A program made the translations under genes and the position numbers. Of a DNA stretch of 64,000 bases, positions 35,458 through 42,962 are shown piece after piece. The DNA comes from Gemmata massiliana (GTDB lineage Bacteria > Planctomycetota > Planctomycetia > Gemmatales > Gemmataceae): assembly GCF_901538265.1 (NCBI RefSeq), contig NZ_LR593886.1:4981738-5045737 (forward strand), read 5' to 3'. The notes beneath the pieces were generated by a model. It saw nothing but the letters and a program-made list of their open reading frames with translations. It ran no database searches and was not told where the DNA came from. Positions within the stretch are counted from its first letter, which is position 1. Each line of letters begins with the position of its first letter.

Positions 35458-38073
35458 CTACGAATCGGTCGTTGCTTTGAGCCTTCGGCGCTTCTCTGCG
35501 CTGGCGGTTAACAGGCGCTCGGGGGTGTAGTCTTTCAGGCGGTCCTCGCGCCCACCGAGGTAGTCGAGCAACAGGGGTCGGACGTGGTGCTCCCACACCG
35601 CCGTGAGCCGCTCGTTATCGAGTTCCGGCACCATGAACAGGCTGTGACCGACCTGCTTTTCCGGCCCGAGGTCGCGCGCAAGCCGGCGGTTCAGTTCCTC
35701 GAACAGCAGAACCACTCGCGGAGCGATGGACGTGCTTTCTGGTTCGGAGCCCGCGCGCGATTCCAGCCACGAAGCGAGAATCGCGGCGTCCGCGGGCATG
35801 TCCACGAACGAGAACCGGCGCCGGAGCGCCTGATCGAGCGCGACCGCGGAGCGGTCGAGTTGGTTCATCGTCGCGATGAGGAACAGGTTCTCCGGCAACC
35901 GGAACTGGCGCTTCGAGTAGGGCAGGGTGATCGCTTGGTCGCGGTATTCGAGCAGGTAGAGCAACTCGCCGAAGATGCGCGGCAGGTTCCCGCGGTTGAA
36001 CTCGTCCACAATGAGCACGTGCGGTTCGCTCGGTCGGCTCGCGGCCTGTTCCGCGAACTGGCACAGCACACCGTCTTCGACCGGGAACGTGACTTCCGTC
36101 TTGCCGTTGACCTCGGTTCCGCGCGCCCGGATACCCTCAACGAACTCCTCGTAACTGTACGCTGGGTGGAACTGCACGAGGCGCACGCAATCAGCGCGGT
36201 CGTGCGTGAGCAACCGTGCGAGGCACCGGGCGACGTGCGTTTTGCCGGTCCCAGGCACGCCCTGAAGGACGAGCTGCTTCTTGAGGCGCAGCAGGCTCAG
36301 AATGCGATCGAGCCACACCTCTGACAGGAACGTTTCGCGGTGGAACGAAACGGGGTCGTAGATCGGTGCATCAACGGGCACACCGGCGCGCGTCGCGAGG
36401 AGCGGGCGCGGATCGGCTTCCGCCGCACACGCGAACGCCGGGAGCAAGCGGTCGAACGTGAGCAGGATTTCTCCCGTGAGTGCGTCCTGGCGGAGCAGGG
36501 GGGAGGACGGTTCGAGTTGCTTCCCGACTGCGATCGTTTTGTGAACGGCCCACGCGCGAAGGTCCGCGGCCGACTTCACTGTGACTTCGTCGGAGAGATC
36601 GTCGCCGGTCCAAAAGTGGCACTCATTGAACGCCGCACCGGAGTGCAGCGCGCGGAAGATGGACTCTGCATGTTCCTGGATGTTGCGCCGGAACTGCTTG
36701 CCCGCGTCGCGGGCCATGCGGCCGAGGTGGAACCCGTAGCTCACGCCCTCACCGGCCACGCGCACGAAGAACTGCGCGTCGGCTCGCTTGTTCGCTTGCG
36801 CCTTGCGGTAAAACGTGATCCACTGAACGGGCTGGTACGGCCCGCTCCGGCCGAAATCGTTCTTGCAAATGCTCGTGACCGCGCGCCCGGTCTTCGCGTC
36901 GCACTCCAGATCCCAGCCGTACTCGCGGTTGAGCACGGGCCGAATGTAGCGCTCCGCTACCGACTCGCACAATTCGATCATCGGCTCGCGCAGCACGAAC
37001 TGGTAGCGCTCGCGGTGCTCGGCCATCCAGTCTTTCGCGTTCGTTTCTGCGAGTTCGTCGAGGAACGCGAACGTGTCCGAACAGAAGCCGTGGAAGTCAC
37101 CGAGTTCCGGCTCGGAGGTTTCCGTGTCCGTTATCGCGAGCACCACGTCCGCGAGTTCGAGCGGGTGAACGCGGAACCGCTCGCGCAGGACGATCGCGAC
37201 TTCGCCCCACAAGCGTGCGCGATCTGCTTCGGGCAACGCGACGGAATACGCATCATCCAGTGTTGGGAGCGCCGTTTCCCAGCGCGAGTCCGGGAACGCC
37301 GTTCGGAACGCCGTGAACGCGGTCGCGTGGTCGCCGACTCTTGCTGCCGTGAGGAACGCGCCGATTACTTGGGCCTGTTCTTCGGAGACGGCCCGAATGC
37401 GCTTTTGCAGCGGGAATCGCGAGCGCACTTCGCGGATAGCCTGTTCGATCTGCTCGGGTGTTGCTGCCCACGCGAGTGCGCCGGGAAGCGCCCCCGCGGG
37501 CGGCAACTCGCGCCCTTCAATGCGGGCGACTCGTTCGAGGAACTGCGTTACATCCGCCGCAGTGAGGTCGGGGGCGTGTTCTCGAACCATCTCACTCGCG
37601 CGACACATATTGTCGAAGCGCGAGCGAACATCGGGAGCGATCTCACGCAATAGCCCCAACCGAAGCAGCCCGGTCTCGACGGCCGGGCACCAAACGGGAA
37701 TGAATTCCGTTTCAGTGCTTGCGAGCACCGCGGACCAGAACCCCGGACCCAACCCGGCGACGAAATAGACTTCGCCCGGAGTGACGCAGCGAGCCAAGCG
37801 TTCGGGGAGTGGGTCGGTTGCACGGAACAGGTGGTTCAGAGCGTGCCGAATCAACCGGACCCGGCGCGTGAGGACATCGGAGTGAAATGAGACTGGTAGG
37901 GACGCAGTCGCGATCGAATTCAGGGCCGACGCGAGTTGGTCATCGGTCGCACTGTCGAGAAACGCGACGGTCAGCGGTGATGCAGCGGGACGCAGAGGGG
38001 CAAACCGGCTGGCGCGGAACGCCGTCAGCAGCGGAACGAGCGGGAGCACACGAGTACGGTTGCCAGTCGGCAT
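35458..38073 (-). CDS. mcrB: McrB-like AAA+ ATPase with DUF2461-like domain
   Basis: The 871-residue protein is much longer than E. coli McrB (459 aa). Residues about 1-310 are a helical region I do not recognise. Residues about 325-550 resemble DUF2461 (FAFLDELAETNAKDWMAEHR; WITFYRKAQANKRADAQFFV; FHLGRMARDAG). The AAA+ domain follows: Walker A GVPGTGKT (605-612), Walker B VLIVDEFNRGN (686-696), MNQLDRS (736-742, the McrB-type sensor motif) and RRRF. McrB normally recognises modified DNA with its N-terminal domain and translocates; here the specificity domain would be the unusual N-terminal part. Starts at ATG 38073. First gene of a three-gene minus-strand unit. Confidence 0.88.
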   Translation of the reverse strand: MPTGNRTRVLPLVPLLTAFRASRFAPLRPAASPLTVAFLDSATDDQLASALNSIATASLPVSFHSDVLTRRVRLIRHALNHLFRATDPLPERLARCVTPGEVYFVAGLGPGFWSAVLASTETEFIPVWCPAVETGLLRLGLLREIAPDVRSRFDNMCRASEMVREHAPDLTAADVTQFLERVARIEGRELPPAGALPGALAWAATPEQIEQAIREVRSRFPLQKRIRAVSEEQAQVIGAFLTAARVGDHATAFTAFRTAFPDSRWETALPTLDDAYSVALPEADRARLWGEVAIVLRERFRVHPLELADVVLAITDTETSEPELGDFHGFCSDTFAFLDELAETNAKDWMAEHRERYQFVLREPMIELCESVAERYIRPVLNREYGWDLECDAKTGRAVTSICKNDFGRSGPYQPVQWITFYRKAQANKRADAQFFVRVAGEGVSYGFHLGRMARDAGKQFRRNIQEHAESIFRALHSGAAFNECHFWTGDDLSDEVTVKSAADLRAWAVHKTIAVGKQLEPSSPLLRQDALTGEILLTFDRLLPAFACAAEADPRPLLATRAGVPVDAPIYDPVSFHRETFLSEVWLDRILSLLRLKKQLVLQGVPGTGKTHVARCLARLLTHDRADCVRLVQFHPAYSYEEFVEGIRARGTEVNGKTEVTFPVEDGVLCQFAEQAASRPSEPHVLIVDEFNRGNLPRIFGELLYLLEYRDQAITLPYSKRQFRLPENLFLIATMNQLDRSAVALDQALRRRFSFVDMPADAAILASWLESRAGSEPESTSIAPRVVLLFEELNRRLARDLGPEKQVGHSLFMVPELDNERLTAVWEHHVRPLLLDYLGGREDRLKDYTPERLLTASAEKRRRLKATTDS

Positions 38074-38527
38074 GAGCCAGTGTCCGAGTGCGAGGACAAC
38101 TCACCGAGTGGAGTAGATCGTATCAGATTTAACGGTTTGGCCGAGGTAGGTTTGTGAACTTGCTGATGCGGATAGCTTTGGTCGGTTTTGCGGATTTTAA
38201 CTTGGAACCAACAAATGTGATTTCTGAAGTGAGCAAAAAAGATCCCGCCGGAGGTCGCTACAGCGTCGCCCATTCACTGTAGATACCAACCGGCGGGACA
38301 CTGGAATAATACCCCGGGCTTCCCCCGCGAGCAACTAATCGTGTCAGTTTTTTCTGCGTGGATATCCGACACTGTCGGCTATTCGGACAAGTGGGGCTAG
38401 TCTCACGGACTAGTTGAGTCTCGGTCTCGGGTCGAACAAGGAGGGTTTTTGGGACTATTCCACGAGCGAATTGCTGTTCTCTCAAAGCCTTCATCCGGTC
38501 TACACTCAGACACAATCTGGCGCAGCT
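38074..38527. other. Divergent intergenic region
   Basis: This 454-base AT-rich stretch separates mcrB (minus) from the metallophosphoesterase gene (plus) and should contain both promoters. It also holds a nested hairpin element at 38234-38298. I see no protein gene. Confidence 0.5.
38234..38298 (-). terminator. Nested hairpin followed by T-run on the minus strand
   Basis: An outer 9-bp stem (TCCCGCCGG 38243-38251 with CCGGCGGGA 38290-38298) encloses an inner 6-bp stem (CTACAG/CTGTAG). On the minus strand it is followed by TCTTTTTTGC. This has the layout of an intrinsic terminator, yet no minus-strand gene ends here; the nearest transcript would start inside the promoter region of the plus-strand gene. 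Confidence 0.5.
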
Positions 38528-39331
38528 ATGACAATAGTTAAAGTAGCGCCCGCCGTGCCGTTGGAGGCTTCCGTGCTCGACGCCGTTGTCATCTCCGACA
38601 TCCACCTCGGTAGCCCGAACTGTCAAGCGAAGTACCTCGTTCACTTCCTTGCCGAAGTGCGCCGCGGGGAACTGCGGGCGAAACAACTGATCCTCAACGG
38701 CGACGTGTTCGACTCGATCGACTTCCGCCGGCTCAAGAAGCACCACTGGAAGATCCTCTCCGAGATCCGCAAGCTCGCGGACCACATGGAGATCACCTGG
38801 ATCAACGGGAACCACGACGGCTCGTCGGAAGTCATTTCGCACCTGCTCGGGGTGCGGTGTGCGGACGAGATTGTGGTCGAAAGCGGGAACCGGAGGCTGC
38901 TGTTTCTGCACGGGCACCGGTTCGACGAGTTCATCTCGCGCTACCCGTTCATCACCTGGGTCGCGGACCGAATTTACAACTTCCTCCAGCGCGTCGATAA
39001 GTCGCATTCGTTTGCGAAGTTCGCGAAGCACCGGAGCAAGACCTTCCTCCGCTGCGCCCAGAAGATCGAGCAAGACGCGATGCAGTACGCGGCCAAGTTG
39101 GGCTGCGACGCCGTGTGTTGCGGGCACACGCACCTGCCGGTCGCGAACACTAGCGGGGCCGTTCACTACTTCAACAGCGGGTGCTGGACCGAGAAGCCGT
39201 GTCACTACCTCACGGTCCAGGACGGTGCGGTGACCGTTTGCTCCTACACCGAGGAAGTCCCCGACGAACTCCTCAACGCGGGCGAACTGGTCGATCACCC
39301 GGTCACGGTTTCGCTCTCTTCGGTTGCCTGA
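38528..39331 (+). CDS. LpxH-like metallophosphoesterase
   Basis: The protein has 267 residues from ATG 38528; the frame opens at 38414. All calcineurin-type metal motifs are present: ISDIHLG (Asp24, His26), NGDVFD (Asp59), GNHD (Asn95, His96), HGH and CGHTHLP. This arrangement is closest to UDP-2,3-diacylglucosamine diphosphatase (LpxH/LpxH2), the lipid A step that hydrolyses the pyrophosphate bond, but broader phosphoesterase activity is possible. Its last 37 bases overlap the 3' end of the convergent MFS gene. Confidence 0.85.
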   Translation: MTIVKVAPAVPLEASVLDAVVISDIHLGSPNCQAKYLVHFLAEVRRGELRAKQLILNGDVFDSIDFRRLKKHHWKILSEIRKLADHMEITWINGNHDGSSEVISHLLGVRCADEIVVESGNRRLLFLHGHRFDEFISRYPFITWVADRIYNFLQRVDKSHSFAKFAKHRSKTFLRCAQKIEQDAMQYAAKLGCDAVCCGHTHLPVANTSGAVHYFNSGCWTEKPCHYLTVQDGAVTVCSYTEEVPDELLNAGELVDHPVTVSLSSVA

Positions 39332-40749
39332 ACCGGGCGTGAGGCGGGTTCGGAATCGCCTGCGATCGGTTTCGTGGGGTCGATCAGAAGCCAAAGTCCG
39401 ACCCCGAGGAAGTAGACGACCCCGTACATCGTGAAGCAAATTAGAATGCCCTGCGTGCCGGGGTATTTCTTCATCAGCAAGCCGGTGATGAGGAGCGTCG
39501 AAACCGCACCGACCAAATTCCCGAACATATTCATCGCGCCGGACACGGTGGCCGCGTAGTCGCGCCCGATATCCTGGCACACGGCCCATGCGGGCGCCAT
39601 GATGAGGTCGTTCATGAACCCCATCAGCACGAGGAAGAACGCGAACAGGAATAGATTGTCCGGGTCCGCGAGTTTCACCCCCGCGGCGGCGAAGTAGCAC
39701 AACCCGGCTCCGCCGTAGCCGATCATGCCGAACAGTCTGCGTCCCCACTTGCGGTCACCGGTGCGTCGGATGTAACGGTCCGAGAGCGTCCCGCCCAACA
39801 AGCACCCGAACATTCCGATCAGCAAGGGGCACCCCGCGAGTAGAGCGAGGAGGATGCGCCCGTTCGGTTCTTCTGTCCACTTCTTGAACTCGGTCTGCAG
39901 TGTCCGAGGCAGGAAGTACATCAGGAAGTACCAGCAGAAGTTTGTCACAACGTACATGAAGCAGATGGCCCACAAGTTCCGGGAGCGGACGAGCTTGCCC
40001 CACGGAACTTGAACCGGCCCTTTCGCCTCAATGCGCCCCACATCGATCTCGGCGCGCTCCGCTTCGTTTACCAGCGGGTGCTCGGACGGTTTGTTGCGGA
40101 AGACGAAGTAGAACACGAAGCACCAGACCGCCGCGACGCTCGCGAACAACCACATCGCACCGCGCCAACTCAACCCTGTGGTGACCCCGTCCGCGTCCGG
40201 TTTGTGGATACCGCCGATCTTCCAATCTGTGAGTACCACCCACACGAGCGGCGTGAGTCCGCCCATGAACCGGGCCGACATCCAGATAATGGACTTCGCG
40301 AACCCGCGGTCCGCAGCCGGGAACCAGTTGTAAAGCGCCTTCGCAATGTTCGGGAACGCTCCCGCTTCACCCACACCGAAGAAGAACTGGATCACGATGA
40401 GCGCGGTGAAGCCGAGGTACACGCCGCCGAGGTAACTGGTGCCGACGAAACCGGTTAGCCCGACGAACAGCGACCACCACAGCACAACGCGGAGTAGCGT
40501 GGAGCGCGGGCCGCGCGTGTCGCCGAGCCAGCCCGAAGGGATCTCGAACATCGCGTAGGCCAACTGGAACGCGATCAGCACCCAGAAGAAGTCCTCCTCG
40601 CCCACGCCGAGGTCTTCCATGATCGCTTTTTTCGCACTGCCGTTCGCCGCTCGGTCCATGTACGTAATCATGGCCAGCAGGCAGAGCAGGAAGAGTACCC
40701 AGTATCGTGTGCGTGTCGGTGCCTGATCGGGGACGGGAGCAGCGGTCAT
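39295..40749 (-). CDS. MFS transporter, anion:cation symporter type
   Basis: The 484-residue protein has about twelve membrane helices in the major facilitator pattern, starting YWVLFLLCLLAMITYMDRAA. The motif MDRAANGSAKKAIMEDLG, followed by AYAMFEIPSGWLGDTRGPR, is characteristic of the ACS family (hexuronate, galactonate and similar organic anions). The substrate cannot be named. Starts at ATG 40749; convergent with the metallophosphoesterase gene. Confidence 0.88.
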   Translation of the reverse strand: MTAAPVPDQAPTRTRYWVLFLLCLLAMITYMDRAANGSAKKAIMEDLGVGEEDFFWVLIAFQLAYAMFEIPSGWLGDTRGPRSTLLRVVLWWSLFVGLTGFVGTSYLGGVYLGFTALIVIQFFFGVGEAGAFPNIAKALYNWFPAADRGFAKSIIWMSARFMGGLTPLVWVVLTDWKIGGIHKPDADGVTTGLSWRGAMWLFASVAAVWCFVFYFVFRNKPSEHPLVNEAERAEIDVGRIEAKGPVQVPWGKLVRSRNLWAICFMYVVTNFCWYFLMYFLPRTLQTEFKKWTEEPNGRILLALLAGCPLLIGMFGCLLGGTLSDRYIRRTGDRKWGRRLFGMIGYGGAGLCYFAAAGVKLADPDNLFLFAFFLVLMGFMNDLIMAPAWAVCQDIGRDYAATVSGAMNMFGNLVGAVSTLLITGLLMKKYPGTQGILICFTMYGVVYFLGVGLWLLIDPTKPIAGDSEPASRPVQATEESETVTG

Positions 40750-41036
40750 GTGGAGAACCAGCGGGAGAGCGGCGGGAAAGCGTCCTACTGTAGCCGACCC
40801 CGCGCGCGACGCGAAGGGAAAACTCCTTGCCCGTCGGTAGTTCGGTCCGGTAAGCTCGCTCCCGCGCGTCGGGTCGTGCCGGTTGAGTTAGCGGTTCCTG
40901 CGGCGCTACGTCGCGGACGGGTTGAAGTGCCGAGCAGTTCAGTTAGGGCCGGCCCCTGGGTCTAAACAGGTTCAGACCCGGGACGGCCGTGCGACAGGTA
41001 GAAAGTAGCTCCGGTGATGATCGCGCGCAAAATGAC
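40750..41036. other. Intergenic region upstream of the MFS gene
   Basis: No gene is visible. An imperfect hairpin (CCTGGGTCT/AGACCCGGG, about 40955-40982) lies in it. The MFS promoter is expected here. Confidence 0.45.
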
Positions 41037-41066
41037 CCGGGCGCCACTCAATAAAGTGGCGCCCGG
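41037..41066 (-). terminator. Intrinsic terminator for the small secreted protein
   Basis: A perfect 12-bp stem, CCGGGCGCCACT/AGTGGCGCCCGG with a 6-base loop, is followed on the minus strand by GTCATTTTGCG and on the plus strand by ATTTGTTTG. It lies 22 bases after the stop codon of the minus-strand gene. Confidence 0.85.
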
Positions 41067-41088
41067 ATTTGTTTGTGGCACGAAGCAA

Positions 41089-41466
41089 CTACGGCTTCTT
41101 CGGCTCGGGCAACTGAGTGACGCCGACCTTCCCCTGCAACGTCGTCACGGAGAACGATTGCATGTCGGACTTGCAGTTCAGGTTGCCGCTCCAGATGGAC
41201 ATCTTCGTGTTCGCGGCGTCGACGATTTCGTAACTCTTGACGCCGGCCATGCTCTGGAACTCGCGGAACGATTCGCCCGCGAGCAGTTTGACCGGCTTCC
41301 CGCGAACCACTTTCCCGTTCACGGTGACCACTTCTTGAACGACGATCGCTTTATTCGTGTCGTTCTTGATCGTTACCCAACCGGCGTCCGCAGCGCTCGC
41401 GAACGTCGTCATCACGGCGAGAGACGCCGCAATGAATGCGAACAGTTTGGAGCAACGGGGGAACAT
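41089..41466 (-). CDS. Small secreted protein of unknown function
   Basis: The 125-residue protein starts at ATG 41466 and has a signal peptide (LFAFIAASLAVMTTFASA, cleavage near ASAADA). The mature part of about 100 residues looks all-beta (WVTIKNDTNKAIVVQEVVTV; KPVKLLAGESFREFQ). I do not recognise the family. It has its own terminator and appears monocistronic. Confidence 0.8.
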   Translation of the reverse strand: MFPRCSKLFAFIAASLAVMTTFASAADAGWVTIKNDTNKAIVVQEVVTVNGKVVRGKPVKLLAGESFREFQSMAGVKSYEIVDAANTKMSIWSGNLNCKSDMQSFSVTTLQGKVGVTQLPEPKKP

Positions 41467-41591
41467 GGGAAGCAGCCTTGCACCGTTCAGCGCGCGACGA
41501 GCTGACTGCCAGCATCGCCATTCTCCCCGAGTAACGCCGGTAGGTGCAAGACTTGCGCGGAAAATTTGCGAAAAATACTAATCGACGTAAA

Positions 41592-42530
41592 TCACGCCGC
41601 AGTGCGAGGTTCTGGCTTCCCCTGTCGGGAGGCTTGGTCGAATTCTCGGACCGCGTCGACAGCGAGTTGGATCGCCGGACCGGTCCACTCATTCATGTTC
41701 GCAGTGAAGCCCGCCTTAACCCCCGCTTGAGTGACGTAGGCCAAAAGCGCCCCAACCGAGCACAACTTCTGGGACGCGAGTTTCGCGTCGTACTCCCTGA
41801 GTCGGCGGTGCAACTCCTGGCCGTTCGATGGCAGATTCGCGGTCTTTGATGGATCGGCTTTCTGAGGTTCCGGTTTCAGTGCTTCGGTTTTGGGAGCGTC
41901 TGTTTTTTGGGCTTCAGTTTTCGCGGCCGGTGCCTTTGTGTTCGCTGGCGCCGGTTCATTAATTTTGGATACATCCGCCCGCGTCGTTTCTTTCTTCGGC
42001 TCGGTCGCAACGAACCCGGAAGGTGCGGGTTTCGTGCTGGCCTGGGGCTTGGTTTTGGGGATGGCGAACGCTGGTAGTTGTGGTGGTTGCACGATTTGCT
42101 TCTTCATCGGATCGTATTCGACCCACTGGGCCGGGAGCCGGTACAGGTATCGCCCGATTCCGAATTTCACCGCCGCACGCTTGAGCGCGTCGCTGAATGC
42201 GGCCTTAAGTCGGTCGCCCATATCGGGCTGTTCGCTCGGTGACCCGACATCGGTTTTCGTGATCCAACGGTCACCAAGTTTGCACCGGAGCCGGCACATC
42301 ACGGAGCCGTCCGGCAAGATCTTATAAGCGTCTTCCCAGTTCTCGACACCGAGAACTTCGTCGAGCCGATCCTGAATGAGTCGTGCGTCGATGTAAGCCA
42401 TCGCGAGGCACCGGTTGTTTTTCACCATCTGCGGCTTGAACTTCACGTCGCGCGGGTTGAACGGTGCGGCGAGTTCCGAGGTGAGTGTGAGCATTTGCGG
42501 GGATCGGGACATTTCTGTTTCTATGGACAT
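41592..42530 (-). CDS. Rad52/Rad22-family recombination protein
   Basis: The 312-residue protein starts at ATG 42530 after AAAGGGCAA. Residues about 20-145 match the Rad52/22 single-strand annealing fold (RLDEVLGVENWEDAYKILPD; DMGDRLKAAFSDALKRAAVK; FGIGRYLYRLPAQWVEYDP). A Lys/Pro/Ala/Thr-rich linker follows and a short helical C-terminal domain ends the chain. Such proteins anneal single strands in repair or phage recombination. No phage genes are adjacent. Codon usage is less GC-rich than in neighbours, especially in the linker. Confidence 0.88.
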   Translation of the reverse strand: MSIETEMSRSPQMLTLTSELAAPFNPRDVKFKPQMVKNNRCLAMAYIDARLIQDRLDEVLGVENWEDAYKILPDGSVMCRLRCKLGDRWITKTDVGSPSEQPDMGDRLKAAFSDALKRAAVKFGIGRYLYRLPAQWVEYDPMKKQIVQPPQLPAFAIPKTKPQASTKPAPSGFVATEPKKETTRADVSKINEPAPANTKAPAAKTEAQKTDAPKTEALKPEPQKADPSKTANLPSNGQELHRRLREYDAKLASQKLCSVGALLAYVTQAGVKAGFTANMNEWTGPAIQLAVDAVREFDQASRQGKPEPRTAA

Positions 42531-42962
42531 ATTTGCCCTTTCAAAATTTGGCTGATGATATAGTATACGGATGTAATCATGGTGATTGCCATGTCCGTTG
42601 GGATTTAGCGGTCGATTGATTTGGGGTGGTTGTGCCGACTTTGTGAGAATCGCAAAGCGTGATGAAATCGGGAGTGGAAGTTGGAAGGGGTGGAGTGACT
42701 GGGAATGAGAACAGGTAAAAATAGCGGAATTGTTAGCGAATGTTACTCTTCAACCGATGCCAAAAAGGTACGTGTAAATTACCGATGTGCTTGATCTATC
42801 GTGGTTTACAACGCGATTAGAGCTGGCGGCCCGAGCACGCGATGCACGGGCCGGAAATGTTAGCATTTGTCATCAACAATCCTGAGACGGAATTTTGCGC
42901 GATGAGATGTGTTCGCGCAAAATTCTTATCCCAGTACCCATCGGTGTGATCGGACACTTAGC
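42531..42962. other. AT-rich intergenic region with dispersed motifs
   Basis: No gene is visible in these 432 bases. They hold two copies of the GTTAGC/AATGTTA motif (about 42731-42750 and 42857) and a perfect inverted repeat (42890-42925). The promoter of the Rad52-like gene is expected near 42540-42570, where TATAGTATAC occurs. Confidence 0.5.
42890..42925. repeat. Perfect 12-bp inverted repeat
   Basis: GAATTTTGCGCG and CGCGCAAAATTC flank 12 bases. The T-tract lies on the 5' arm on both strands, so it is not a standard intrinsic terminator. It begins 38 bases beyond the stop codon of the phosphosugar mutase gene. Confidence 0.6.

Noticed and set aside
41592..42530. Rad52-like gene as a prophage remnant
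   Set aside because: No integrase, terminase, capsid or attachment site nearby, and such genes also occur as chromosomal genes.
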